Shown here: positions 21,276 to 29,798 of the stretch, piece by piece
Position numbering within the stretch: position 1 is the stretch's first letter
Layout of the letters: each line of letters begins with the position of its first letter
Assembly (NCBI GenBank): GCA_964195945.1
Contig: CAXMRC010000011.1
Coordinates: forward strand, 1 to 37,686
Length of the DNA stretch: 37,686 nt
Direction: 5' to 3'
DNA from: JAAETI01 sp964195945
GTDB taxonomy: Bacteria; Actinomycetota; Acidimicrobiia; Spongiisociales; UBA5794
Made by a program: the position numbers and the translations under genes
Notes under the pieces: generated by a model
The model's input: the letters and a program-made list of their open reading frames with translations, nothing else
The model's database searches: none
Told to the model about the DNA's origin: nothing

Positions 21276-23576
21276 TTGTCCGACATCACCACGACCAGCC
21301 TTCCGGTCCTCCCACTTCGCAGCGGGATCGTCTTTCCCAACATGGTCATAACTGTCTCAATTGAGTCAGATGCAGCCAAGAGCGCGCTGGCATCAGCCGA
21401 ATCGACCGGAGGGCGGCTTGTCCTCATACCAATGATTGATGGAGAGTATTCCCCCGTTGGGACGATCGCCGAGATCCAGGAAATCTCCGACCGTGGCGGC
21501 ACCTCTGCGATCATCAGCGGCATCAGCCGGGCCCGCATCGGCATCGGCACATCTCGGTCAAACGACGTCTTGTGGGTCGAAGTCGATCAGATTGCCGAAC
21601 AGCTCGAGTACCCACCAACGACCTTCGAGAAAGCTGCAGAACTCAGGGCGATCCTCGAAGAGATCCTGGATAAGCGCGGGATCCGCGGCATCGCGGAGCG
21701 AATGCTATCCACCGAGGATCCCGGACATCTCGTTGATCTGCTCGTCTACTCCCCCGATCTGGAGCTCCAACAGAAGGCACAACTGCTGGAAACCCTCGAC
21801 GTCGAGGATCGCCTCGATACCGCCCTCGCCTGGATGAGTGAGGTCCTGGCGGGTATGACCATCAGGCAACGGGTCCGCGACGAAGCAGCCGAAAACATCG
21901 ACAAGACCCAGAAGGAATTTGTGCTCCGCCAGCAGATGAAGGCGATCCGCGACGAACTCGGCGAAGATGACGCGACTGTCGACGACGAATACCGGGAGAA
22001 ACTCGCCGAACTCGACCTACCCGAGACCGTGTCCGAGGCGGTGGAGCGCGAGCTCAGCAGGCTGGAGCGTCTCAGCGACCAGAGCCCGGAGCATTCCTGG
22101 ATCAGGACCTGGCTCGACACCGCTTTCGAGCTGCCTTGGGGCAAGTCAACGCCAGACAACTTAGATCTCGAATCCGCCAGGATCGTCCTCGACGAAGACC
22201 ACACCGGTCTCGATGACGTCAAGGAGCGGATCATCGAGCACCTTGCGGTCAGGAAGCTTCGCCACGAACGGGGCCTGGAAAAGACGATACGTGGCTCTGG
22301 CACAATCCTATTGCTCGTTGGCCCTCCTGGAGTCGGCAAGACATCACTAGGTGAGTCAGTTGCCCGCTCGCTCGGTCGCAAATTCGTCAGGGTCGCTCTC
22401 GGTGGCCTGAGGGACGAAGCTGAGATCCGCGGTCATCGCCGCACCTACGTCGGCGCCCGCCCGGGGCGTATCGCACGGGCCATGATCGAATCTGAGTCGA
22501 TGAACCCGGTCTTTCTTCTCGACGAAATGGACAAAGTCGGTGGAGACTGGCGCGGCGACCCATCCTCAGCGCTTCTCGAAGTGCTCGACCCGGAACAGAA
22601 CCACACCTTCCGCGACAACTACCTCGAGTTCGATCTTGATCTGTCAGACGTGATGTTCATCGCCACCTCAAATGTCCTGGAAACCATCCCTGCGCCGCTC
22701 CTTGACCGCACCGAGGTAATCAGGCTTGACGGCTACACGATGGATGAGAAGGCAGAGATAGCGGCGACTCACCTCCTTCCCCGAGTCGTTGAACGCTCCG
22801 GTCTGACTCCTGAGGAGATTGTCTTGCCTGAGGAAACGATTCGTGGGGTGGTCGATGACTACACCCGCGAGGCAGGAGTACGCAACCTCGAGCGCCAGCT
22901 CGACAAACTGGCTCGCAAGGTCGCTACCAAGATTGCCGCACAGGAGACCACGCCACCAATTACAGTGACCTCAGACATTCTCCGCGACCTGCTCGGGAAG
23001 CCGACGGTCCATCACAACGAGATCGATGACCGGACTGCCGTGCCAGGGGTGGCGACGGGATTGGCGGTTACCGGCGCCGGCGGCGATGTCTTGTTTGTTG
23101 AAGCCTCCACCATCCCCGGCGAGCCAGGGTTGACCCTTACCGGGCAGCTTGGTGATGTCATGAAGGAGTCGGCCCAGATCGCAGTGTCGTACGTGCGCGG
23201 CCATGCCACCGAGCTCGACATCGATCCGCGGGATCTGGAAGGGCGTATCCACCTTCATGTACCCGCAGGAGCGATTCCGAAAGACGGCCCGTCTGCTGGC
23301 GTGACCATGGCCACGGCTCTCGTCAGCTTGCTAACCAACCGCACGGTGAAGGCCGAGGTTGGCATGACGGGCGAAGTCACCCTGCAAGGCAAAGTGCTCC
23401 CCATTGGTGGCGTAAAGCAGAAGGTCCTGGCGGCCCATCGCGCCGGTCTTCGTGAGATCATCCTCCCGGCGCGGAACAAGGATGATCTAGACGATGTCCC
23501 GGAGTCGGTGCGCAGCGAAATGGTCTTCCATACACCAGCCGACATCAGCGACGTTCTCAGGCTGGCGCTGACCTAG
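21276..23576 (+). CDS. lon: ATP-dependent protease Lon
   Basis: Lon degrades misfolded and regulatory proteins. The protein is 766 residues and has all three parts. The N-terminal LON substrate domain runs from about residue 8 (LPVLPLRSGIVFPNM) to about 200 and continues into a helical linker. The AAA module has GPPGVGKT (349-356) and FLLDEMDKVG. The protease domain has the catalytic Ser673 in PKDGPSAGV and Lys716 in PIGGVKQK. A TTG at 21276 follows AAAGGA by six bases; a second TTG 15 bases upstream is possible. No clear HAIR or CIRCE heat-shock operator was found upstream. Together with the Pup-proteasome, this gives the organism two ATP-driven proteases in one window. Confidence 0.96.
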   Translation: MSDITTTSLPVLPLRSGIVFPNMVITVSIESDAAKSALASAESTGGRLVLIPMIDGEYSPVGTIAEIQEISDRGGTSAIISGISRARIGIGTSRSNDVLWVEVDQIAEQLEYPPTTFEKAAELRAILEEILDKRGIRGIAERMLSTEDPGHLVDLLVYSPDLELQQKAQLLETLDVEDRLDTALAWMSEVLAGMTIRQRVRDEAAENIDKTQKEFVLRQQMKAIRDELGEDDATVDDEYREKLAELDLPETVSEAVERELSRLERLSDQSPEHSWIRTWLDTAFELPWGKSTPDNLDLESARIVLDEDHTGLDDVKERIIEHLAVRKLRHERGLEKTIRGSGTILLLVGPPGVGKTSLGESVARSLGRKFVRVALGGLRDEAEIRGHRRTYVGARPGRIARAMIESESMNPVFLLDEMDKVGGDWRGDPSSALLEVLDPEQNHTFRDNYLEFDLDLSDVMFIATSNVLETIPAPLLDRTEVIRLDGYTMDEKAEIAATHLLPRVVERSGLTPEEIVLPEETIRGVVDDYTREAGVRNLERQLDKLARKVATKIAAQETTPPITVTSDILRDLLGKPTVHHNEIDDRTAVPGVATGLAVTGAGGDVLFVEASTIPGEPGLTLTGQLGDVMKESAQIAVSYVRGHATELDIDPRDLEGRIHLHVPAGAIPKDGPSAGVTMATALVSLLTNRTVKAEVGMTGEVTLQGKVLPIGGVKQKVLAAHRAGLREIILPARNKDDLDDVPESVRSEMVFHTPADISDVLRLALT

Positions 23577-23608
23577 CCTGCTGGCCCGCCCAGCCGGAAT
23601 CCTGACCG

Positions 23609-23659
23609 CAGTTCCCGCAGGGAACTGTAATTTGCCGCCTCGCCTCGCGGGGCGGCAAA
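23609..23659. terminator. Tandem hairpins between convergent lon and the Rieske-TPP gene
   Basis: The first hairpin pairs CAGTTCCC with GGGAACTG (23609-23616 and 23620-23627) around GCA, followed by TAATTT. The second pairs TTTGCCGCC with GGCGGCAAA (23631-23639 and 23651-23659). Both are perfect. They lie between two convergent stop codons and should stop transcription from each side, although the T-runs are short. Confidence 0.65.
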
Positions 23660-23703
23660 CCCTGGCCGCTGTTCCTGCAAAGCTACTGCCATAGGCAGCA
23701 GCC

Positions 23704-25680
23704 TCAGACCCAACGCCCTGCCGTCGCCACCTCTACCAGGCTGGGGACTCCCTTCACAGCCAGAGCGGCGCTGAGGGCGTCGTCGAGCTGTGCGGGTTCA
23801 GTTACCCGAAAACCGCGGCCTCCGCATAGTTCTGCGAAGGCGGCAAAGTCGGGGTTGACGAGAGACGTCTGCCATACGGGACGCATCGCACCGATCTGTT
23901 CACGGCTGATCTTGGCCAACTCGTTGTTGTTGAGAACGATATGGGTGATATCCATCTCGTACTTGACCGCGGTCGTGAAATCAGCGAGATACTGCCCAAG
24001 TCCACCATCACCGGAAATGGAAACGACCTTGCGCTTAGCGCCGACTGCCGCCCATGCACCAAGGGCGGCAGGAAGGGCGAATCCGATCGAGCCTAGGTAG
24101 CCCGACATCAACACATCCTGGTCGCCTTTGCTCACGAAATAGTGCCCAAAGGCATAGGTGTTGTTACCGACATCGACCGCTATCACAGCATCTTCCGGGA
24201 CCAGGTCGCTCAGACTGGCGAACAACCGCGCTGCATGCATCCGTCCCTTGTCATCCACAAGTTCCGCACGTCGTCCCTTTTCGTCATTCCACCTGTTCCA
24301 TCGAGCCGCGATGTCGTCACGAATCCGCGGTCGATCGACAACTGCGAGTTGGGCCGTAATAAGTTCCACGGTTCGGCCGATCTCACCCCAGAGCGGCACA
24401 TCAATGTTGTGGAATCTGCCAAGAGCCATCCGGTCGAAATCGACCTGGATCGTCGGCTTCTTGGCCGATATTCCGGTGTGATTGGAAAATGATGCGCCGA
24501 GAACCAGCAGACCGTCACTCTTCCCCATGACTGCTGATGCCACCGGAGTTCCGGAGCGACCCAACACTCCACAAGCGAGCGGATGCTCGTCACCGATGGC
24601 CCCCTTTGCCTTGAAGGTGGTTATGACGGGGGCGTCGATCCGCTCAGCAAGTGCAACGATGGCAGCCCGATGTGGACGTGCCCCGTTGCCGACAATGATG
24701 ACTGGATTATCCGCGCCTCGCAGTAGATCGAGGGCGCGATCGAGTTCATCCCGTCCTGGTGTTATCGCGGCCGGAGCGATCCTGCCCTGCCGCGGCTTGG
24801 CTGGTGGCTGTTTGAGTCCTGGCAGATTCTGCACGTCGTCGGGAAACACCAGATGAGCGACATCGCGGTTGACCATCGCATGCTTAATCGCCAGCGCCAT
24901 CAGTTCGGAGCCGTTGTCGCGAGCCAAGACCGTCTGACTGTATTCCGCGACCGCGGAGAATGCCTCGGTCGTCGGTATCTCCTGAAACGCACCTGGTCCG
25001 GTGACTTGCGTCTGGACCTGCCCGGTCAACGCAAGAATGGGAGCTCTATCAACCTTTGCGTCCCACAGACCGGTCAACAGATTGGTAGCTCCGGGACCAG
25101 CTATCGCAAAACATGCGGCGGGTCCACCGGTCAGCTTCCCGTAGGCTGATGCCGCAAATGCTCCTGCACCCTCGTGTCGGATCCCGAAATAGCGAAGCCG
25201 ACCCTGTTCCTCAGCTCTTCGCATGGCATCGGCGAGTCCCAAGTTGGAGTGGCCCACCATGCCGAAAACAACGTTCACACCCCAATCCGTCATTACGTCG
25301 ACCATCTGGTCCATCAACGTCACTGTGTCGTCGGCGGGTGGAAGTTGGACGTAGAGACCGTCATGACGCATCTCAGACGGATATACGGTCGCCGCATCGG
25401 AGTACCTGCCGGGAGGCGATCCCGTTATCGGGTCGTACTCGTATCCATGCCACGGGCAGATGAGACAGCCATCCTCGATCTGTCCCTCGCCGAGAGGTCC
25501 GCCTTGGTGAGGACAGTGGTTGTCGAGGACGCCGTAGCCTTGCTCGGACCGGGTGATGCAAAGGGCGCGATCGGCAACCACAAGCGCGGTTACCTCATCG
25601 ACCTCAAGAGCGATTCCGTCAAGGCGATGCCATTGTCCAGCGATGCTTTCCAAGATTGCGCTCTCCCTCGTCCTAGCCAC
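23704..25680 (-). CDS. Fusion of an N-terminal Rieske [2Fe-2S] domain to a TPP-dependent enzyme
   Basis: This is one 658-residue frame. Residues 15-115 form a Rieske-type ferredoxin domain with cluster ligands Cys56 and His58 in CPHQGG, and Cys75 and His78 in CPWHGYEYD. Residues 120-658 form a full thiamine-diphosphate enzyme of the pyruvate-oxidase/acetolactate-synthase type. The N-terminal Pyr domain has the activating Glu170 in GIRHEGAGAF and AIAGPGATN, the central domain has PVIIVGNGARP, and the PP domain has GDGG (557-560) and NNN (584-586). Both halves keep all key residues, so neither looks degenerate. The start is GTG. A reasonable inference is an oxidative or electron-linked 2-oxo acid decarboxylase whose Rieske domain accepts or supplies electrons, but the substrate is unknown. 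Confidence 0.88.
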   Translation of the reverse strand: MARTRESAILESIAGQWHRLDGIALEVDEVTALVVADRALCITRSEQGYGVLDNHCPHQGGPLGEGQIEDGCLICPWHGYEYDPITGSPPGRYSDAATVYPSEMRHDGLYVQLPPADDTVTLMDQMVDVMTDWGVNVVFGMVGHSNLGLADAMRRAEEQGRLRYFGIRHEGAGAFAASAYGKLTGGPAACFAIAGPGATNLLTGLWDAKVDRAPILALTGQVQTQVTGPGAFQEIPTTEAFSAVAEYSQTVLARDNGSELMALAIKHAMVNRDVAHLVFPDDVQNLPGLKQPPAKPRQGRIAPAAITPGRDELDRALDLLRGADNPVIIVGNGARPHRAAIVALAERIDAPVITTFKAKGAIGDEHPLACGVLGRSGTPVASAVMGKSDGLLVLGASFSNHTGISAKKPTIQVDFDRMALGRFHNIDVPLWGEIGRTVELITAQLAVVDRPRIRDDIAARWNRWNDEKGRRAELVDDKGRMHAARLFASLSDLVPEDAVIAVDVGNNTYAFGHYFVSKGDQDVLMSGYLGSIGFALPAALGAWAAVGAKRKVVSISGDGGLGQYLADFTTAVKYEMDITHIVLNNNELAKISREQIGAMRPVWQTSLVNPDFAAFAELCGGRGFRVTEPAQLDDALSAALAVKGVPSLVEVATAGRWV

Positions 25681-25710
25681 ACAGCATACGGGTGGAGAGG
25701 GCCCTGTCGT

Positions 25711-25836
25711 CTACTTGAAGCCGCGTCGGCCTTTGGATTTGGTCTTGCCACGACCGCGGGCGAGCCATCCGATAAGGAAACCAAAGATGACCGACACCAC
25801 GATCCACACGACGATCTGACCTGCGACGAAGAACAA
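25711..25836 (-). CDS. 41-residue membrane microprotein with basic tail
   Basis: A TTG at 25836 follows GGAGGA by about seven bases, directly behind the stop of the OmpA-like gene and in the same frame. The peptide has one membrane helix (FFVAGQIVVWIVVSVIFGFL, residues 2-21) and a very basic tail (RGRGKTKSKGRRGFK). The shape is like many small actinobacterial membrane peptides placed behind larger envelope genes. Evidence is the strong ribosome-binding site, the membrane profile and the gap it fills between the OmpA-like gene and the Rieske-TPP fusion. Function unknown. The alternative is an OmpA-like readthrough tail, which the TAG argues against. Confidence 0.6.
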   Translation of the reverse strand: MFFVAGQIVVWIVVSVIFGFLIGWLARGRGKTKSKGRRGFK

Positions 25837-25839
25837 CTT

Positions 25840-27048
25840 CTACTCCTCCAAAGCCTTGAACTCGATACGACGATTGCGGGCCCGACCGTCTGCGGTGTCA
25901 TTCGAAGCTATCGGGATATCCTCACCGTAGCCTTCGACGACGAACCTTTCTGGATCCTGGCCGCTCGCCACCAGATAGTCGAAAGCGGTCTGGGCGCGTC
26001 GTTCGCTCAGATCGAAGTTCTCGGTGGCGTCCCCCTGGCTGTCAGTATGACCACCGATCTCGATAGGTACGAACGGGAACTGCTCAAGTGCTTCGATGAT
26101 CTCGTCAAGGAGCGAGACTCCAATCGACGTGAGCACATCACTGTTCAACTCGAACTCGACAACTTTGCCTTCGATCAACTCATCAAGATTCCCCTGAAGT
26201 TCGATTACCTGTTCTGGGGTGAAGTCTGGCGCCGGCGGTATCGAGAGACCATTGACAAAAGCGAACGTCGTTCCGGCGATCACATCGTCGATGGCGTCAC
26301 GGGCATCGCGGCGTTCCTGGCGTGTCTCGTACTCGCCGGTGATCTGTACCAAACGTTCTGACGCGTTGACGAAGATCTGCCCCTCGTTGAGCGTGTTGCC
26401 ACCGATCTCGATAAGGGTCAGAATCTTTGACAGCCAGTCACGCTCGCTCGGCGCTCCTTCCTTGATCGTCAGCTCATCTGCGGTCACGCCGGCGGTGAAC
26501 ACGTCCTCTAATCTGCCTACGAGGGCGCTTCGATTGGCTTCGTCCGACACCTCGCCGACGACAGTTGCGCTCCCATTCACCCAGGTGATGGAAATTGGTG
26601 CAGCGACGATACGTGGCGCATCGAAACTGATCGGCGGGACCCATTTGAGGTCATAGCTGATGGTGCCCACACCTTCGATGCTCTGCAACGAGGCCGGGAG
26701 CGTGTCGACCTGAGTCTCTACACCCACCGTTCCTCGCAAATGGAGGTTGATGCCGCTGGCCACGACGGCCACGTCTGTCCTTGAAGCGATCGTGGGGTCC
26801 TCGTCCATCGCCGCCGCGATCTGGCCGTCGATGAGGCGAGTCGCCTCAGTTTCCAGGTGACTCTCGATTGCACCAATGCCAAAGAAAACCGCAAAGATTG
26901 CCAACAACAACGTGCCAAGCACGGTCGTCGAGACGAACATGCCGATTTCGACAAGCTGTGTCTCACTGCTCCGACCCGGCATAGGCGGCGGAGCCGATTG
27001 AGTGCCGCCTATTTGCTGAAGGCGGTTTGAAACTTTCTTTCGTGCCAT
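25840..27048 (-). CDS. OmpA-domain membrane protein, ArfA-like
   Basis: This 402-residue protein has one N-terminal membrane helix (VEIGMFVSTTVLGTLLLAIFAVFFGIGAI, about 33-61) after a basic, proline-rich head. A long middle region (about 65-270) contains repeated BON-like units such as ASGINLHLRGTVG and SITWVNGSATVVGEVSDEANR. The C-terminal OmpA domain (about 295-402) has FELNSDVLTSIGVSLLDEI, the peptidoglycan-binding core IEIGGHTDSQGD, NFDLSERRAQTAFDYLVASG and RARNRRIEF. The layout of helix, BON repeats and OmpA domain matches mycobacterial ArfA (Rv0899), so the OmpA domain should sit outside the membrane and bind peptidoglycan. It is not a beta-barrel outer-membrane protein. It is the gene before the 41-residue peptide, 123 bases after the DivIVA-like gene. 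Confidence 0.85.
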   Translation of the reverse strand: MARKKVSNRLQQIGGTQSAPPPMPGRSSETQLVEIGMFVSTTVLGTLLLAIFAVFFGIGAIESHLETEATRLIDGQIAAAMDEDPTIASRTDVAVVASGINLHLRGTVGVETQVDTLPASLQSIEGVGTISYDLKWVPPISFDAPRIVAAPISITWVNGSATVVGEVSDEANRSALVGRLEDVFTAGVTADELTIKEGAPSERDWLSKILTLIEIGGNTLNEGQIFVNASERLVQITGEYETRQERRDARDAIDDVIAGTTFAFVNGLSIPPAPDFTPEQVIELQGNLDELIEGKVVEFELNSDVLTSIGVSLLDEIIEALEQFPFVPIEIGGHTDSQGDATENFDLSERRAQTAFDYLVASGQDPERFVVEGYGEDIPIASNDTADGRARNRRIEFKALEE

Positions 27049-27171
27049 GTGTATCGGTGATGGGAAGTAGCGGTCCGGGTATCGAACCTACCGGAAAGAC
27101 ATAGTAACGGCACTGGCGCGATCTGGAGATGATTCAGGCAACGTCACTGCCCTACTCGTTGACTGCCGTGC

Positions 27172-27852
27172 CTAGGCGATGGCTACGCCACGATCCCTGG
27201 GTTTCATCGCGACGTCGTCAGTATCAAGAACCACCTTGATGACCTCATGGCGGTCGGACCCGTTGGTCAACATCTCGGAAACGGCATCTTGCAGAAGACG
27301 CAGTGCGGCGGCGAGCCTGTCATGTTGCTGCTCTGCTCCTGCAACGATGCCAGCCGCTTCTGCTTGTGCTGCGGCGAGCATCCGTTCCGCCTCTGCCCTG
27401 ATTCTTGCAACGGCACCTTCACCGTCGGCCGCGGCTTGTGACCGGATCATCACGGATTGGCGTTCTGCGTCGGCGAGCATTGTTGACGCTTGCTCGAGCA
27501 TCACACCGGCCTGGGCTCGGAGCCGTTCTGCTTCTGCGCCTGCAACATTGTTGGCGGCGTGACTTTCAGCCTTGGCAAGAATTTCACCGGCCCGCTTTTC
27601 GGCATCCGCGAGCATCAACTGCTTCTTCTCAACGGCGTCAAGGAAAGCGTGTTCGACGCTGGAGGATGTTCTCTTGCTGTTCGCAAGCTCCGATTCGAGC
27701 GCTTTGACCTTCGCATGAAGGGCCGAGCTACGATCCTCGATCTCACGCACAGCTATGACTGCCTTATCGAGGAAGTCGTCGACCTCGTCTCGATCATACC
27801 CGCGTACGGTGAGGGTGAAACGTGCCTCTTCCAGTGCTGTCCAAAGTTTCAC
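27172..27852 (-). CDS. DivIVA-domain coiled-coil protein
   Basis: This 226-residue protein starts with a DivIVA-type lipid-binding segment (FTLTVRGYDRDEVDDFLDKA, about residues 12-31), which recognises curved membrane in cell poles and septa. A long alanine- and glutamate-rich coiled coil follows, with repeats such as ADAEKRAGEILAKAESHA and AERLRAQAGVMLEQASTML. It ends with a HEVIKVVLDTDDVAMKPR stretch. The GTG at 27852 was chosen because GGAG lies six bases before it and the family alignment (VKLWTALEEARF) starts there; a GTG at 27894 is also in frame. Actinobacterial relatives (Wag31, SepIVA and other paralogues) organise cell-wall growth. Which paralogue this is cannot be decided from one sequence. 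Confidence 0.8.
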   Translation of the reverse strand: MKLWTALEEARFTLTVRGYDRDEVDDFLDKAVIAVREIEDRSSALHAKVKALESELANSKRTSSSVEHAFLDAVEKKQLMLADAEKRAGEILAKAESHAANNVAGAEAERLRAQAGVMLEQASTMLADAERQSVMIRSQAAADGEGAVARIRAEAERMLAAAQAEAAGIVAGAEQQHDRLAAALRLLQDAVSEMLTNGSDRHEVIKVVLDTDDVAMKPRDRGVAIA

Positions 27853-27911
27853 GGCCGTCTCCAGATGTTTGAGCAGCCTCTTACCGACCGCCACTCTCAG
27901 TGTATCGGTTG

Positions 27912-28388
27912 CTACCGTGTGTGGTCAAGCTTTTCCTGAAGCCGCTCAACAAAACGTCCCTGTGCCGGATTGAGAAGCAACACCGCACGTTGCGGAGAAC
28001 ACCACTCGACAGCGTCGATCTCAGGGAATTCGATGACTCTCCCGCTCCCCCGTGGCCACTCCATCGAAACAAGATTCGAAGTGAAAGTTGCGGGGTTGAG
28101 GTCTCCCTCGACCCCCCAAGCAACAATTCTCTTTCCAGAGGGGAGCAGCACCGCTCCCAGCTCAATCAATCCAACCGAAGAGACCGCGTACCCGGTCTCT
28201 TCGGCGAACTCGCGCATGGCGGCTGCCTGTTCGTCTTCCCCTGGTTCCACGAGACCCTTGGGAAGACTCCATGCGCCCTCGTGCTTGTGCGCCCAAAACG
28301 GCCCTCCCGGATGGGCGATCAGCATCTCCAGATGCGTCAACCGTCGGAACATGAGTATCCCCGCACTGGTCACCTTGGCCACGGTCAC
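27912..28388 (-). CDS. NUDIX hydrolase
   Basis: This 158-residue NUDIX protein hydrolyses a nucleoside diphosphate linked to another group. The Nudix box is complete: G45-LVEPG-E51-DEQAAAM-R59-E60-F-A-E63-E64-T-G66-Y. The rest of the fold is consistent, with an early SAGILMFRR strand, KHEGAWSLPKG before the box, and VEWCSPQRAVLLLNP at the C-terminal helix. It resembles the short housecleaning or Ap4A-type members, but the substrate cannot be read from the box. The start is GTG with no strong Shine-Dalgarno. It lies 20 bases after the SLH/VanW gene and 59 bases before DivIVA. Confidence 0.88.
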   Translation of the reverse strand: MTVAKVTSAGILMFRRLTHLEMLIAHPGGPFWAHKHEGAWSLPKGLVEPGEDEQAAAMREFAEETGYAVSSVGLIELGAVLLPSGKRIVAWGVEGDLNPATFTSNLVSMEWPRGSGRVIEFPEIDAVEWCSPQRAVLLLNPAQGRFVERLQEKLDHTR

Positions 28389-28408
28389 AGTCCGATCATG
28401 TAGGGCGG

Positions 28409-29725
28409 CTACATCGGCGTTGGCGGCGGCGGCGGCGGCTCGGGATCTGGGTCATCGTTGGTCGGCATGGGGTTATAGCGGTGGGTCCACGTCTCGGTCG
28501 TTGTCGTCCCATCTTGGAATCCTATGACCCTGGTGACGGTGACCGTGCCGCCGGCACTGGATGTGGCCGTGCCCGCTATAGCGCTTGTGACTGCTCGCCG
28601 GCCGTTAGCACCGACCATCTGCACAGTGATACTTGTGCCGGTGTGGCTTGTCTCGATTGCCACCGGGTATTCAGTGTCATTCAGAAAGACAACATCGGGA
28701 CTCGTCCACCCGAGAGTTGCCTCACGACCCAATGGGTAACGAGAGAAGTAAAGCGAGTGGGGCCGATGGGCGATATCGTCAAGACCTGCGAAGAAGATGG
28801 CATTGTAAAGCGTCGTGGCAAACTGACTCGTACCGCCACCGACTTCGTCAACGAATTCTCCGCCGGAGATCGCACCTGCTGGCACATAACCCTTGTCGGC
28901 CGTACGTTGACCGACGTACTGGTTCAGCGACCAGGTCTCACCCGGCTGGACCACAACGCCGTCGACCGTGTCTGCAATCAGCTGGATATTGGTGACTCTG
29001 GATTCGCAGCATTTGTGATAGGTGGTGAATTCGCCGATGACATGCAGCTTCACCGGAGGGGTGATCGTCTCGAGTTCCAGGGCTCGCACCAGGAAAACGG
29101 CGAGGTTCTTGCGCAAGATCACATCGTTCGGACAGTACGCCTCATCCCCGCAGCCCGATGTGATGCCGGCGGCTGCGAGCGCTTCGATGGCCGCTTCAAA
29201 CACCGACGTGTCGTCGTCTGTGAAGGTATCAGCGTCCACCGGAGCTTCGTAGCCAAATCCCCGAACCAAGAACGCTGCCATTTCACCACGAGTAACCGGT
29301 CGATCAGGACAGAACTCGGTGTTGTCCGGCGGATTGCAACCCTTGGTGATGCCGGCGGCAACCAGGGCGTCGATGTCGGCAGCATGCGGGGATTCGTCGT
29401 CATCAGTGAACTGATCGGGCTCTTGCGCTGCCGGCAGTCCAAGTGCTCGCACTAGGAAAGATGCGACCTGTCCACGAGTCACTGACTGGTCGGGGCAGAA
29501 CCGGTCGTCCGCCGGCGGATTGCAGCCTCTGGTAACACCGCTGGCAGCAAGCGCTTCGATATACGGTTCTTGCCACATCTCGTCATCGTCGAGAAACGAG
29601 CCGCCCGGAGGCAGTTCTGCCTCTTCGACCTGGGCCGACGCCGCGGCTGCGGAGAGACCGATGATGAGCAATGCCGCAACGACGAGCAACCGACGCAGAT
29701 TGAGACGAAGAGATGATGTCAGCAT
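28409..29725 (-). CDS. Secreted surface protein with three SLH-like repeats and a VanW domain
   Basis: This 438-residue secreted protein has a signal peptide (RRLLVVAALLIIGLSAAAASA, cut near residue 31). Three S-layer-homology-like repeats follow at about residues 45-220. Each has an F-x-DDD start, an AI-x-AL-AASG/AAG-I-T-x-GC turn and an F-CPD/N-x-x-x-TRG/RK-x-x-A-x-FLVRAL end. A VanW domain (about 225-355) follows, with IGEFTTYH, RVTNIQLIADTVDGVVVQPGETWSLN, YVPAGAISGGEFVDEVGGGTSQFATTLYNAIFFAG and HSLYFSRYP. The tail is rich in Thr and then Pro (PPPPPPTP). SLH repeats bind cell-wall polymers. VanW is of uncertain function, linked to surface-protein or cell-wall chemistry. Paired cysteines in the repeats (for example GC...FC) may form disulfides. 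Confidence 0.85.
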   Translation of the reverse strand: MLTSSLRLNLRRLLVVAALLIIGLSAAAASAQVEEAELPPGGSFLDDDEMWQEPYIEALAASGVTRGCNPPADDRFCPDQSVTRGQVASFLVRALGLPAAQEPDQFTDDDESPHAADIDALVAAGITKGCNPPDNTEFCPDRPVTRGEMAAFLVRGFGYEAPVDADTFTDDDTSVFEAAIEALAAAGITSGCGDEAYCPNDVILRKNLAVFLVRALELETITPPVKLHVIGEFTTYHKCCESRVTNIQLIADTVDGVVVQPGETWSLNQYVGQRTADKGYVPAGAISGGEFVDEVGGGTSQFATTLYNAIFFAGLDDIAHRPHSLYFSRYPLGREATLGWTSPDVVFLNDTEYPVAIETSHTGTSITVQMVGANGRRAVTSAIAGTATSSAGGTVTVTRVIGFQDGTTTTETWTHRYNPMPTNDDPDPEPPPPPPTPM

Positions 29726-29748
29726 TAGGGCCTACGCATGAATGAGCA

Positions 29749-29795
29749 GCAGTTTGCGGATGCAAACTGCCACGGACCGGCCGCAGGCCGGTCCG
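29749..29795 (-). terminator. Two tandem hairpins downstream of tRNA-Leu
   Basis: CGGACCGGCC pairs with GGCCGGTCCG (29773-29782 and 29786-29795) around GCA, a perfect 10-bp stem. A second stem pairs GCAGTTTGC with GCAAACTGC (29749-29757 and 29762-29770). Both follow the 3' end of the tRNA on the minus strand. No T-run follows, so they may serve 3' processing as well as termination before the SLH/VanW gene. Confidence 0.65.
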
Positions 29796-29798
29796 CAG

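Noticed and set aside
25174..26361. A 395-codon plus-strand frame
   Set aside because: It covers the opposite strand of the Rieske-TPP and OmpA genes, shows no recognisable domain, and has no ribosome-binding site.
27072..27094. A tRNA T-loop-like string (minus GGTTCGATACC) upstream of the OmpA-like gene
   Set aside because: The flanking bases do not form a T stem, and no D or anticodon arm can be folded nearby.
28481..29455. A 324-codon plus-strand frame opposite the SLH/VanW gene
   Set aside because: No domain, no upstream signal, and the minus strand gene has signal peptide, repeats and VanW motifs.
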